From the NCBI GenBank assembly GCA_964441755.1, contig CAYTVG010000022.1, positions 1 through 57,488 of the forward strand: a DNA stretch of 57,488 nt, read 5' to 3'. Below are positions 25,016 through 34,820 of the stretch, one piece after another. The translations under genes and the position numbers were made by a program. The notes below the pieces were generated by a model, which worked only from the letters and a program-made list of their open reading frames with translations, was not told where the DNA came from and made no database searches. Source of the DNA: JAUMBM01 sp964441755 (lineage in GTDB: Bacteria > Bacteroidota > Bacteroidia > Chitinophagales > Saprospiraceae). Position 1 is the first letter of the stretch; every line of letters begins with the position of its first letter.

Positions 25016-26329
25016 TCAGAGGCGCTCGTTGTGCTGACTGACATCCAGGCCCAGCAGCTCTTCTTCTTCACTCACGCGCAGGGATACCAGCCGGGCGGTC
25101 AGCTGGTACAGCAACCAGGCGCCGGCAAAAGAAAAAACACCAGCAATCAGCAGGCCTTTAAGATGTGCAATGAACGTATCGGTATGTCCGTATATCAAAC
25201 CTACCTCACGGGCAAAAACACCTGTCAACAGCATGCCCACAATACCGCCGACCCCGTGGCAGGGAAACACGTCCAGGGTATCGTCCAGTCGCGATTTGTT
25301 TTTGATACCTACAGCAAGGTTGCTGATGATGGCGGCTGCAGTACCGATAAAAATACTGGGGCCTATATCTACATAACCAGCAGCAGGGGTGATGGCTACC
25401 AGGCCTACCACGGCACCGATGGCCGCACCCATAGCGCTGACTTTAATGCCCCGTATGGCGTCGAAAAATATCCACGCAATCATAGCTGCTGCAGAGGCCG
25501 TATTGGTGGTAGCGAAGGCGCGAACAGCGACCGTATCGGCAGCCAGTGCTGAGCCGGCATTGAAGCCAAACCAGCCAAACCAGAGCATTCCGGTGCCGAG
25601 GAGTACATAGGTAATGCGTGCCGGCGTATGTTGGTTTTCCTCGTCGCTGCGCCTGCGCGGTCCAAGTACCCAGGCGCCCGCTATGGCTGCAAAGCCGGCA
25701 GACATGTGCACAACGGTGCCGCCGGCAAAATCAAGTATACCCATGCGATAGAAAATACCTTCGGGATGCCAGGTCCAGTGGGCCAGCGGGGCGTAAATCA
25801 GCAGGCTGAAAAGCACCATAAACACCAGATAGGCTGAAAATTTGACCCGCTCCGCGAAGCTGCCGGTGATGAGGGCAGGGGTGATGATGGCAAATTTTAG
25901 CTGAAAAAGGGCAAACAGCAGCAGCGGAAGCCCCGCGCCCAGGCGCGGATGCGCCTCCAGCGTCACATTTTTAAAGAAAAAAAAGGTACGCGGATCCCCG
26001 ATCAGCCCGCCGATACTGTCGCCAAAGGCGAGACTAAAACCGACTACCACCCATACAATGCTGATCAGCCCGAGTGCAATAAAGCTTTGCAGCATGGTAG
26101 ATATCACATTTTTCTTGCTGACCATGCCGCCGTAGAAAAAGGAAAGGCCCGGCGTCATGAGCAGCACCAAACCGGTAGCCGTCAGCATCCAGGCAATATT
26201 GGCGGGGTCAGTTGTGCTCGTACTGGCGGGCGCAGGTGGCATGCCGGGTGCCAGGAACAAGGCCGAGAGAGCCAATAATATAAAAGCACCAAAAACTGTT
26301 CTCCATCTGTTTTTTGAGGAAGGGGTCAT
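25016..26329 (-). CDS. amt: Ammonium transporter
   Basis: The 437-residue membrane protein belongs to the Amt/Mep/Rh family, which conducts ammonium or ammonia into the cell. About 11 membrane spans follow an N-terminal signal-like segment. Conserved features are MTPGLSFFYGGMVSKKNVIS, the first pore histidine in GGTVVHMSAGFAAI, and the second in DVFPCHGVGGIVGML. It begins 42 nt after the gltD stop codon, so it is most likely the third gene of a gltB-gltD-amt operon. No PII (glnB/glnK) gene, the usual partner, is beside it. Confidence 0.95.
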   Translation of the reverse strand: MTPSSKNRWRTVFGAFILLALSALFLAPGMPPAPASTSTTDPANIAWMLTATGLVLLMTPGLSFFYGGMVSKKNVISTMLQSFIALGLISIVWVVVGFSLAFGDSIGGLIGDPRTFFFFKNVTLEAHPRLGAGLPLLLFALFQLKFAIITPALITGSFAERVKFSAYLVFMVLFSLLIYAPLAHWTWHPEGIFYRMGILDFAGGTVVHMSAGFAAIAGAWVLGPRRRSDEENQHTPARITYVLLGTGMLWFGWFGFNAGSALAADTVAVRAFATTNTASAAAMIAWIFFDAIRGIKVSAMGAAIGAVVGLVAITPAAGYVDIGPSIFIGTAAAIISNLAVGIKNKSRLDDTLDVFPCHGVGGIVGMLLTGVFAREVGLIYGHTDTFIAHLKGLLIAGVFSFAGAWLLYQLTARLVSLRVSEEEELLGLDVSQHNERL

Positions 26330-26371
26330 ACATGATAAGTTTGCTATAAAAAATTGATGACTAATATATGG

Positions 26372-27811
26372 TTACAGAGAGGCCTCATCTGTGCCGGCCT
26401 TCGACAGATAGCGATGAACTGCCTCTGCAGCCTGCCTGCCTTCGGCAATCGCCCAGACGACCAGGCTTTGTCCGCGGCGGGCATCACCGGCTGCGAAAAC
26501 ACCGGAGAGGTTAGTGGCATGGCGGGTAGCCTGTATATTGCCTCTTGTATCTGTCTGCAGCCCGTTGTCGGACAGGAGTTCTTGCTCGGCAGAGGCGAAA
26601 CCGATTGCGATGAAGGCACGGGTACAGGGGATTTCCCGTACCGTACCGGCTACGGGCTGCCACCGGCTGCCGCCCGCATGATTTTCCCAGCGCACCTCTT
26701 CGACGCGCAGGGCGCGCAGCTGCCCCGCGTCATCACCCAGAAATGCCTGCGTATTGATTGCCCAGTAGCGCTCGCAACCCTCTTCGTGAGAGGAAGAGGT
26801 ACGAAATATCCGTGGCCACTCGGGCCATGGATTTTCGGGCGCTCGCTGCCCGGGGGGCTGCTCTTCGAGGGTTATCTGCACCACTGAGCGGGCAGCCTGG
26901 CGGATGGCTGTACCAATACAATCGCTGCCGGTGTCACCACCCCCAATGACGAGTACATCCTGTCCTGTGCAGGAGATGATTTCCTGGTCGGACAGCACAT
27001 CCCCCTGCTGTCGGCGGTTGCTCTGCGCAAGAAAGTCCATGGCCAGATGAACGCCCTTTAGGTGTCGGCCGGCAATGGGCAGGTCGCGGGGCAGGCGTGC
27101 ACCAATGGCGAGCACAACGGCGTCAAAAGACTCGCGCAGCTCTGCCAGCGACAGATCCCGGCCCAGCTCAATGCCACAGTGAAAAGTGATGCCGGCAGCG
27201 CGCATCCACTCGATACGCCGTTGTACAATCTGCTTGTTGAGTTTGTAGTCCGGAATGCCATACATCAGCAGCCCGCCCGGGCGATCATCGCGCTCGTACA
27301 CATGCACGCGATAGCCAAGTCTGTTGAGCTGGTCAGCTGCTGCCAGCCCGGCAGGGCCGCTGCCTACAACGGCTACAGCCTGCCTGCGCAACAGCGCCGG
27401 CCGGCCCGATGCCACCCAGCCAGCCTCCCAGGCGCGCTCGGCAATCTCTTTTTCAATATGTTCGATGCTTACAGCCTCGCTATGCAGGCTGAGCACACAG
27501 CTGGCCTCGCAGGGCGCCGGGCAAATACGGCCCGTAAACTCAGGGAAATTATTTGTCTCCGACAGGATCTCATACGCCCGCTGCCACTGTTTGTCGTACA
27601 CAGCCTGGTTGAACTCAGGGATGCGGTTGCCCAGCGGGCATGCCCGATGGCAAAAGGGAACACCGCAGTCCATACACCGGCTGGCCTGCCCACAGGCCTG
27701 CTGCTCGTCAAAACGCGCATAGTGCTCGTCAAAGTCCTGAATGCGCTCAGCAGGCAGACGCATGGAAGGCGTCTGCCTGCTGAGCTCCAAAAATCCGGTA
27801 TCTTTAGCCAT
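26372..27811 (-). CDS. gltD: Glutamate synthase small (beta) subunit
   Basis: The 479-residue flavoprotein delivers electrons from NADPH to the large subunit of glutamate synthase. The N-terminal [4Fe-4S] ligand segments are CMDCGVPFCHRACPLGN and CPAPCEASC. The FAD-binding motif is VAVVGSGPAGLAAADQLNR, and the NADPH motif is VLVIGGGDTGSDCIGTA. The C-terminal ATG motif lies in GVFAAGDARRGQSLVVWAI. The start overlaps the gltB stop by 8 nt, indicating translational coupling. Confidence 0.96.
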   Translation of the reverse strand: MAKDTGFLELSRQTPSMRLPAERIQDFDEHYARFDEQQACGQASRCMDCGVPFCHRACPLGNRIPEFNQAVYDKQWQRAYEILSETNNFPEFTGRICPAPCEASCVLSLHSEAVSIEHIEKEIAERAWEAGWVASGRPALLRRQAVAVVGSGPAGLAAADQLNRLGYRVHVYERDDRPGGLLMYGIPDYKLNKQIVQRRIEWMRAAGITFHCGIELGRDLSLAELRESFDAVVLAIGARLPRDLPIAGRHLKGVHLAMDFLAQSNRRQQGDVLSDQEIISCTGQDVLVIGGGDTGSDCIGTAIRQAARSVVQITLEEQPPGQRAPENPWPEWPRIFRTSSSHEEGCERYWAINTQAFLGDDAGQLRALRVEEVRWENHAGGSRWQPVAGTVREIPCTRAFIAIGFASAEQELLSDNGLQTDTRGNIQATRHATNLSGVFAAGDARRGQSLVVWAIAEGRQAAEAVHRYLSKAGTDEASL

Positions 27812-30800
27812 GGCTGGTGGTTATTTGTTGTGCTACCGCCTCTCGGACGCGGCGGTAGTCCCGTGGATAAACTTTTACAAAAGCGGCGGCAGCCGTTGCC
27901 CAACGGTTGAGCAGATCGCGGGCAAGCAGCGAAGCAGTGCGTTTGTGGTGCTCCTGCAGCAGTTGCCGGATGCGGTCAAAATCAGCCATCTCGGGGGGTA
28001 CCAGATCAGCCGAATCGGCATTGAAATGGGCGGCAAGCTGTCGCTGCGGATCGTACACATAGGCAAGCCCGCCCGACATGCCGGCGCCAAAATTTTTGCC
28101 GACAGGCCCCAGTATCAGCACTTCGCCGCCGGTCATGTACTCACAGCCGTGGTCGCCAATACCTTCGACCACAGCTACTGCGCCTGAATTTCTCACAGCA
28201 AAGCGCTCGCCTGCTTTCCCTTCCGCAAACAGTCTGCCGGCTGTCGCGCCGTACAGCGCCACATTGCCAATGATCACATTGTCGGCTGCCGGATAGGCAG
28301 CAGCAGGGGGGCGGCGTATGACCAAAATCCCGCCCGACAGGCCTTTGCCCACGTAGTCGTTGGACTCACCTGCCAGATCGAGGGTGATGCCGGCGGCGGC
28401 AAAGGCACCAAAACTTTGGCCGGCGGCGCCGGCGAGCGGATAACGAAGGCTGTCATCAGGCAGCGCCGGCCCCGGCATGGTTGTACATAAGTAGTAGCTG
28501 AGACTGGTGCCGATGGCCCGGTCGGTGTTGTTGACTTCTCGCTCGGGGATATGCACTTGCCCATGCCGGCGGTAATCATCGAGCGCCTGCAGCATCCATC
28601 GATCCAGGGCACTGTCGGTCAAAGGTTGCCGTGGCGCCTCTGTGGAGTCGGGATGTACCCAGCCAGCCGGCCGGATGAGTGGATCTAGCTGCAGATAGTC
28701 AGCTTTCCAGGGGCCACGTGCCAGGTTGACTTTGAGTACCTGCGCCTGACCAACCATTTGATTGACGGTGCGGAAACCCAATTGAGCCATGATCTCACGG
28801 AGTTCCTGCGCCATGAAAGTAAACATATTGATAACATGCTCCGGTTTGCCGCTAAATAGCTTCCGGAGCTCCGGATTTTGGGTAGCAATACCCACCGGGC
28901 AGGTATTGAGGTGGCATTTGCGCATCATGATACACCCCTGTGCAATGAGGGCGGCTGTGGCTACGCCCCATTCCTCAGCACCGAGCAGGGTCGCCACGGC
29001 CAGATCGCGGCCGGTGCGCAGCAGGCCGTCGGTTTGCAGCAGCACCCGGTCGCGCAGTCGGTTTTGTACCAGTGTCTGGTGAGCTTCTGCCAGCCCCAAC
29101 TCCCACGGCAAGCCGGCATGCTGTACACTCGACAGCGGCGAGGCACCGGTGCCGCCATCGTGCCCGGCGATGAGGACGGAGTCGGCCTTGGCCTTGACGA
29201 CGCCGGAGGCGATGGTACCCACACCAGCAATACTCACAAGCTTGACACTTACCCGCGCCAGCGGATTGGCTCGCTTAAGATCGTAGATGAGCTGTGCAAG
29301 GTCTTCGATGGAGTAAATATCGTGGTGCGGTGGGGGCGAAATTAGCCCCACGCCGGGCGTGCTGTGGCGCACGCGCCCGATCCACGCATCGACTTTGTGA
29401 CCCGGCAGCTGCCCCCCCTCGCCGGGTTTGGCCCCCTGGGCCATTTTTATCTGCAACTCCACAGCATTGGCCAGGTACTGAATGGTCACACCAAAGCGAC
29501 CCGAAGCCACCTGCTTGATGGCACTGCAGGCAGAATCGCCATCGGCTCGTGCGTGGTAGCGCTCAGGGTCTTCGCCGCCCTCTCCGGAGTTGCTCTTGGC
29601 GCCCATGCGGTTCATGGCGATAGCCAAAGTGCTGTGCGCCTCGTGGGAGATGCTGCCAAATGACATAGCTCCGGAAGCAAAGCGCCGGAGGATGTTCTCT
29701 ACCGGCTCAACATCTTCAAGCGGAATCGATGGCCGGTGCTTGAAGTCCAGCAAATGCCGGAGATGGGTGCCCTGTTCGTCCAGCATAGACGAATACAGCC
29801 TGAAGGCGGCATAGTTGCCCTCCCGGCAGGCGCGCTGCAGCGCCTGAATGGTATCGGGATTCATGGCGTGCCGCTCTCCTTCACGTCGCCAGTGGTAGAG
29901 ACCTCCATGGCGCAGCGGTGCGGGACATCCTTCTGCCGGGTAGGCAAGCCGGTAGTTGTCGAGAATCTCCCGCCCGAGTTCCCGGAAGCCAAGACCACCG
30001 AGGCGGCTAAGGCTGCCACTAAAACACAAATCTACCACGGCAGCCGACAGCCCCAGTGGCTCAAAAACCTGAGCACCCTGGTAACTTTCAAGGGTAGAAA
30101 TGCCCATTTTGGAAAAAATCTTCAGCAACCCGCCGCCAATGGCGCGGGTGTACTGCCCAACGTAGCCATAGTACGCCAGCTGAAATTGCGCCGTCCTGGA
30201 GTCGCATTCTTCCCCCAGAAGACCCGCTTTCATGCGCGCTTTGAGCAGGTCAAAAACCATGTAAGGATTGACGGCATTGGCACCGTAGCCAATCAGGGTG
30301 GCAAAATGGTGACTGCTGCGCACGTCACCTGCTTCAATGACCAAGCCCGCATTGGAGCGCAGCTTGTGGCGTATCAGGTGGTGGTGAACAGCACCGCAGG
30401 CCATGAGCGAGGGGATGGGTGCCCGCCCGCGACCTGCTTCGCGGTCGCTTATAATGAGCAGATTACAGCCGTTTTTGACGGCAAAAAGAGCCTCCTGGCA
30501 TAGGCTCTGTACGCCGGTCTCAAGCCCCTCGGAGGGATCATCCGTATAAAAAAGGGCATCAAGGGTATGCACTTTGAAGGCCGGGTGGTCAAGGTAGCGC
30601 AGCTTGCGCAGGTCACCATTGGTGAGCACGGGCTGCTCCAGCCGAATTTTGCGGCAGTGCTCGGGGGTTTCATCCAGGATGTTGCGCGTCTGCCCCAGTG
30701 CAGTGCTGAGCGACATGACAGAGCGCTCCCGTATAGGGTCAATGGGCGGGTTACTTACCTGCGCAAACCCCTGCCTGAAGTAGTTGGCAAAGTGCTGTGG

Positions 30801-32315
30801 CTGCTCGCTGAGGACAGCCAGGGGATTATCTGCACCCATGCTGCCCAGCGCTTCTTTCCCTTCGCTGATCATGGGCATGATAAGCTTTTCTATCTCCTCA
30901 AGTGTATAACCAAACAGTCGAAGCCTCTCTTCCAGACTCGCCTGACAGGCCGCCCGCTCTTCCTGTACGGGCAAGTCCTCCAGGGATAACTGGTACTTTT
31001 GCAGCCAAAGTCCGTAAGGTTTTGACTGGCATACTTCCCGCTTCACTTCTTCATCCGATAGCAATCGACCCGCCTGCAGATCTGCTATAAAAATCTTTCC
31101 GGGCTCGAGCCGCCCCTTATAGCGCACTCGCTCAGGGGCTATCGGCAGCGCGCCTGCTTCCGAGGACATTATAACAAAGTCATCGGTGGTTACTGTATAG
31201 CGCGACGGCCGCAGACCGTTGCGGTCGAGGATGGCACCCACCTGCAGCCCATTGGTAAAAACCAGCGCTGCCGGCCCGTCCCAGGGCTCCATCAGGGTAG
31301 CGTGGTAGGCGTAAAAATCTTTTTTGTAGGCCGGCATATTGTCGTCAGATTCATACGCCTCAGGTACCAGCATCATCATGCTATGAGCCAGACTCCTGCC
31401 ACTGTTGGCGAGAATCTCAACGATGTTGTCGAGGTTGCTTGAATCCGATCGCCTGGCATCGCAGATAGGGTGCAGCAGGTCGAGCTCATGGGGCGTAAAA
31501 GCCGAGTGCTCGAAGAGTGCCGTCTTGCTCTTCATCCAGTTGACATTGCCGTTGATGGTGTTAATCTCACCATTGTGCGCCAGGTAGCGAAAGGGCTGCG
31601 CCAGCTTCCACTTGGGGAAAGTGTTGGTAGAAAAGCGACTGTGAATGAGCGCCAGGGCAGACGTAAAAAGCGGATGAGACAAATCGGGGTAGTAGCTTCT
31701 GAGCTGCGCAGTCGTCAGCATGCCCTTATAGATGATTGTTCTGGCCGACAAGGAGGCTATGTAAAAATCGTCATCCGCCTCCGGAAAGAGCTGCTGAATG
31801 GTTCGGTTGGCGTATTTCCTGAGCACAACGAGTTTTCGCTCAAGGGCTTCATCGCTCAGCGGCGCGTGGGGCGCTACAAAAAATTGCAGGCTGTGCGGCT
31901 CTGTCTGCAGTGCCGTCATGCCCAGCAAAGACGGATCAACCGGCACCTGCCGATAGCCCAGCAGCTGCAGCCCAAAGTTGCGGATGTATTTGCCGAGCTC
32001 GTGGCGGCATTTTTCGCGCAGCGCCTCATCTTTGGGAAAAAAGGTCATGCCCACGCCATAGGCGCCAGCCGCCGGCAGGCGTATGCCCAAAGGGGCACAG
32101 GCGTCCCGAAAAAAATCGTGTGGCAGCTGCGTGAGTATGCCCGCTCCGTCGCCCGTAGTGGGCTCCGCACCCTGACCGCCGCGATGCTCCATCTGCATCA
32201 GCATGGTAAGCGCGTCTTCCACTACGCGCCGGGAAGGCCGGCCTCTGAGCTGGGCAATGAAGCCAATGCCGCAGGAATCGTGTTCAAAAGAAGGATGGTA
32301 CAAATTGTCAGACAT
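27804..32315 (-). CDS. gltB: Glutamate synthase large (alpha) subunit
   Basis: The 1503-residue enzyme makes two glutamates from glutamine and 2-oxoglutarate. The class II amidotransferase domain starts HDSCGIGFIAQLRGRPSRR; Cys15 becomes the catalytic N-terminus after processing. The FMN and synthase domain holds HDGGTGASPLSSVQHAGLPW, and the [3Fe-4S] ligands lie in GCIMMRKCHLNTCPVG. The C-terminal beta-helix domain has many Gly-rich turns (for example VIIGNVALYGATAGRLFAEG). Length is usual for GltB. It is the first gene of gltB-gltD-amt and is divergent from the TonB receptor. Confidence 0.97.
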   Translation of the reverse strand: MSDNLYHPSFEHDSCGIGFIAQLRGRPSRRVVEDALTMLMQMEHRGGQGAEPTTGDGAGILTQLPHDFFRDACAPLGIRLPAAGAYGVGMTFFPKDEALREKCRHELGKYIRNFGLQLLGYRQVPVDPSLLGMTALQTEPHSLQFFVAPHAPLSDEALERKLVVLRKYANRTIQQLFPEADDDFYIASLSARTIIYKGMLTTAQLRSYYPDLSHPLFTSALALIHSRFSTNTFPKWKLAQPFRYLAHNGEINTINGNVNWMKSKTALFEHSAFTPHELDLLHPICDARRSDSSNLDNIVEILANSGRSLAHSMMMLVPEAYESDDNMPAYKKDFYAYHATLMEPWDGPAALVFTNGLQVGAILDRNGLRPSRYTVTTDDFVIMSSEAGALPIAPERVRYKGRLEPGKIFIADLQAGRLLSDEEVKREVCQSKPYGLWLQKYQLSLEDLPVQEERAACQASLEERLRLFGYTLEEIEKLIMPMISEGKEALGSMGADNPLAVLSEQPQHFANYFRQGFAQVSNPPIDPIRERSVMSLSTALGQTRNILDETPEHCRKIRLEQPVLTNGDLRKLRYLDHPAFKVHTLDALFYTDDPSEGLETGVQSLCQEALFAVKNGCNLLIISDREAGRGRAPIPSLMACGAVHHHLIRHKLRSNAGLVIEAGDVRSSHHFATLIGYGANAVNPYMVFDLLKARMKAGLLGEECDSRTAQFQLAYYGYVGQYTRAIGGGLLKIFSKMGISTLESYQGAQVFEPLGLSAAVVDLCFSGSLSRLGGLGFRELGREILDNYRLAYPAEGCPAPLRHGGLYHWRREGERHAMNPDTIQALQRACREGNYAAFRLYSSMLDEQGTHLRHLLDFKHRPSIPLEDVEPVENILRRFASGAMSFGSISHEAHSTLAIAMNRMGAKSNSGEGGEDPERYHARADGDSACSAIKQVASGRFGVTIQYLANAVELQIKMAQGAKPGEGGQLPGHKVDAWIGRVRHSTPGVGLISPPPHHDIYSIEDLAQLIYDLKRANPLARVSVKLVSIAGVGTIASGVVKAKADSVLIAGHDGGTGASPLSSVQHAGLPWELGLAEAHQTLVQNRLRDRVLLQTDGLLRTGRDLAVATLLGAEEWGVATAALIAQGCIMMRKCHLNTCPVGIATQNPELRKLFSGKPEHVINMFTFMAQELREIMAQLGFRTVNQMVGQAQVLKVNLARGPWKADYLQLDPLIRPAGWVHPDSTEAPRQPLTDSALDRWMLQALDDYRRHGQVHIPEREVNNTDRAIGTSLSYYLCTTMPGPALPDDSLRYPLAGAAGQSFGAFAAAGITLDLAGESNDYVGKGLSGGILVIRRPPAAAYPAADNVIIGNVALYGATAGRLFAEGKAGERFAVRNSGAVAVVEGIGDHGCEYMTGGEVLILGPVGKNFGAGMSGGLAYVYDPQRQLAAHFNADSADLVPPEMADFDRIRQLLQEHHKRTASLLARDLLNRWATAAAAFVKVYPRDYRRVREAVAQQITTSHG

Positions 32316-32819
32316 CGCCCCGGATTTGATGGTTCGTCATAGCAGGGACTGTTGCAACGGAGGGCTTTAGTGCCTCCTGCAGCTGTAACCCGCGCATTTC
32401 CAAAAGCGGTCTATTCGGTAAAGAGCCTGTTGGTTGCCCGGAATCCGCAGTAGATCCGGCATCGTTTACGGTTGCGAAACGAAATGGTTAGGGAAGTTAC
32501 GTTTGTGCCGGCCACGATGTACATGGCAGCTGCAGCCAGTGCGAACCGGCCGCTCCGCGAAAGCGAAGTAACTATGAGAAAAATAACTTATTGGCAAAAT
32601 TAATTAATTTCATTCAATAAGGTGGTTCTTTTATTGAAAAAAATTCATTTTTTATGCGCTGAGGGGCTCTCTTGGTCAGGATGCCGGGCTGTCGGCCCTG
32701 ACAGGGCCCATGGTGACAAAGGCCCGGGGGAATATACTTGAGAATGTCAAATCGGCTTATTTTTGCCCCCGTCAGCCCTATGAGCCAAATGAAAAACCAA
32801 ATAAAGCAATACTGCAGGG
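32316..32819. other. Divergent non-coding region between gltB and TonB receptor
   Basis: The 504-bp region carries no gene. It contains a 15-bp near-palindrome (32694-32700 with 32702-32708, ggccctg/cagggcc) and a good promoter for the rightward gene. On the minus strand, TAATTTTG at 32602-32595 could serve gltB but lacks a clear -33 box. The segment tttatgcgctgagg at 32651-32664 recurs at 36988-37001. I see no riboswitch I can name. Confidence 0.6.
32738..32765 (+). promoter_or_regulatory. Putative promoter of the TonB receptor gene
   Basis: TTG at 32738-32740 is followed after 17 nt by TATTTTTG at 32758-32765, an exact TAnnTTTG match, 54 nt before the ATG at 32820. Confidence 0.5.
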
Positions 32820-34685
32820 ATGAAAAGAATTTTATTTGCATACCTCTTGTTGATCCCCTGCTTGCTGCGGGCACAGACAGGCAGCATCGGGGATACACTG
32901 GTGACCATGGAGCTGGTCACGGTCAGCGACGGGCGTATCGAAACAGCCGTGATGAGCACAGGGCGCAGCATCGAGATTATCAGCCAGGCAACCATCCGGC
33001 AGCTGCCCGTACAGACAGTCCATGAGTTGTTGCAGTATGTCGCAGGACTGGATCTGCGGCAGCGAGGCCCCTGGGGAACGCAGGCAGATGTGAGCCTTCG
33101 GGGAGGATCGTTTGATCAGACGCTGGTACTGATCAACGGAATCAAGCTGAGTGACCCCCAGACAGGCCACCACCAGCTCAACCTGGCGCTGGACCTGGGC
33201 GCCGTACGGCAGGTGGAAATCCTTCGCGGTCCGGCAGCAGCGCGCTATGGACTCAATGCGATGAGCGGTGTCATCAATATTATCACCGATCTGCCGCAGG
33301 GCAAGGGCCTGAGCCTGACCGCCAGCGCCGGCAGGGCTGCCGACAGCCAGCTGCCCGACTCGCTGCGATTGGCATATCAGCTGGGGCTGCGGGCCTACCG
33401 GGGCAATGAGCGATTCCGGCAGCAACTGCAGTGGCTGCGCATGGAGTCGGCCGGCCACCGCGCCAATACGGATTTTTTGCGCGACGCGCTTTTCTACCAG
33501 GGCCTGCTGCGCACGGGCAGCGGCGACTGGCAGCTGATGGGGCAGTGGCTGCGCAACTCCTTTGGGGCTTCAGGCTTTTATGCCTATCCCATCGATGCTT
33601 CCAGCCGCGAAGAAGTAGAAACAGTCCTGCTGGCCTTGCAGCATGAGCGGCAGCAGGGAGCCTGGCAGCTGCGGAGCAAGCTGTACGGGCGGCTCAACAA
33701 AGATACTTATACCCTTTTCAGGCTCGAACCGCAGCGGTTCCAGAACCGCCACCGCAGCGAGGTGGCGGGTGCAGAGCTGCACGCCACTTACAGCCACCGC
33801 TGGGGCAGATTGTCGCTGGGCGCCGAAGGCCGCACAGAATCGATCAGCAGTAACAACCTCGGTCAGCGGGCACGACAGCACCTTGGCTTTTTTGTGCAGC
33901 AGCGTTTTGATTTATTTAGCAGCCGAATGTCGGTCAACGCAGGGTTTTACCAAAATTTCTCGACCGACTTTGGGCAGCAGTGGATGCCGGCGGTCGAACT
34001 GAGCTACACATTACACCGCCATCTTTCCCTATTTGCCAACACGGGCAGGGGCTTCCGCTTACCTACGTTTACCGATCTCTACTATCGAGGCCCCAGCAAC
34101 CTCGGCAATGAGGCGCTGCAGCCGGAACGCTCACAGCAGTGGGAAGGCGGGGGCAAGTGGTCTGCAGGCGACCACCAGGCACAGTTGAGTGCCTTCTGGC
34201 AGCGAGCTACTGATCTGATCGACTGGGTGAGGAGCAGCACGGCTGAGCCTTGGCAGGTCAATAACTATGAGGCGGTCAGGAACCTGGGGTTGGAGTGGAG
34301 CTACCAGTACCGCCGCCGGCAGCCGCCGTCGGCCGACAGGCTGGCCATTTCGCATCTTCAGTGCAGCTATACGTATATGAATCCAAGGCTGCTGCGCACC
34401 GAGCCGCTCATATCCCGCTACGCACTCAGCCATCTCAATCACCAGCTCAACCTGCAGCTGGGACTGCAACTGGGGCGCGCCTGGTCGCTTTCTGCTCAGC
34501 ACCGCTACCTCGATCGCGAGGCCTATGGGTCGTATTCGCTGACCGATATGCGCGTGCAGTATCGCAGAGAGGCTTATCGGCTCCAACTGGATATCAATAA
34601 CTTATTGGATACCCGCTACGAAGAGCTCGCCAATGCGCCCATGCCGGGCCGCTGGCTGCGGCTGGGCGTGGAGTTGTTTTTGTAA
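32820..34685 (+). CDS. Small TonB-dependent outer-membrane receptor (BtuB-like)
   Basis: The 621-residue protein has a signal peptide (1-18, ending LRAQ), a short TonB-box-like segment (MELVTVSDGR), a plug domain (about 45-155) and a barrel ending GRWLRLGVELFL. Plug signatures are VHELLQYVAGLDLRQRGPWG, DVSLRGGSFDQTLVLINGI and VEILRGPAAARYGLNAMSGV. The barrel contains FRLPTFTDLYYRGPSNLGNE, a stretch common to BtuB/FepA-type receptors. At about 620 residues it is in the size range of vitamin B12 receptors, but no cobalamin gene or riboswitch is seen nearby, so the substrate is open. The next gene encodes a Crp-like regulator. Confidence 0.88.
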   Translation: MKRILFAYLLLIPCLLRAQTGSIGDTLVTMELVTVSDGRIETAVMSTGRSIEIISQATIRQLPVQTVHELLQYVAGLDLRQRGPWGTQADVSLRGGSFDQTLVLINGIKLSDPQTGHHQLNLALDLGAVRQVEILRGPAAARYGLNAMSGVINIITDLPQGKGLSLTASAGRAADSQLPDSLRLAYQLGLRAYRGNERFRQQLQWLRMESAGHRANTDFLRDALFYQGLLRTGSGDWQLMGQWLRNSFGASGFYAYPIDASSREEVETVLLALQHERQQGAWQLRSKLYGRLNKDTYTLFRLEPQRFQNRHRSEVAGAELHATYSHRWGRLSLGAEGRTESISSNNLGQRARQHLGFFVQQRFDLFSSRMSVNAGFYQNFSTDFGQQWMPAVELSYTLHRHLSLFANTGRGFRLPTFTDLYYRGPSNLGNEALQPERSQQWEGGGKWSAGDHQAQLSAFWQRATDLIDWVRSSTAEPWQVNNYEAVRNLGLEWSYQYRRRQPPSADRLAISHLQCSYTYMNPRLLRTEPLISRYALSHLNHQLNLQLGLQLGRAWSLSAQHRYLDREAYGSYSLTDMRVQYRREAYRLQLDINNLLDTRYEELANAPMPGRWLRLGVELFL

Positions 34686-34693
34686 AAAAACCT

Positions 34694-34713
34694 GCGCGCC
34701 GGGCCGGGCGCGC
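34694..34713. terminator. GC-rich hairpin after the TonB receptor
   Basis: A 7-bp stem of gcgcgcc (34694-34700 with 34707-34713) starts 9 nt after the stop codon. A run of seven A residues sits on its left, so it fits a terminator better on the minus strand than on the plus strand. Confidence 0.4.
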
Positions 34714-34759
34714 TGTTGTTGGGAAAAAGTAGCGAAGATTTTCATACTTTTGGAGGTGT

Positions 34760-34801
34760 CCTGCCATCTTTTGGCGGCTGAGGCCGCCAAAAGATGGCAG
34801 G
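34760..34801. terminator. Perfect 19-bp hairpin before the Crp-like gene
   Basis: Arms 34760-34778 and 34783-34801 are perfect complements with a 4-nt loop, tgag. There is no T tract. It lies 20 nt before the GTG start of the Crp-like gene and 75 nt after the receptor stop codon. Its centre, tttggcggctgaggccgcc, parallels the hairpin at 24884-24933 while the outer arms are unrelated. Confidence 0.65.
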
Positions 34802-34820
34802 GTAATCGCAAAAGCAGCCT

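Noticed and set aside
31470..32342. Plus-strand frame of 290 codons opposite the gltB start
   Set aside because: Antisense to the conserved glutaminase domain; no recognisable domain of its own.
32316..32819. Cobalamin riboswitch upstream of the BtuB-like receptor
   Set aside because: I could not find the conserved B12-box-like core, and the putative promoter leaves a leader of only about 45 nt.
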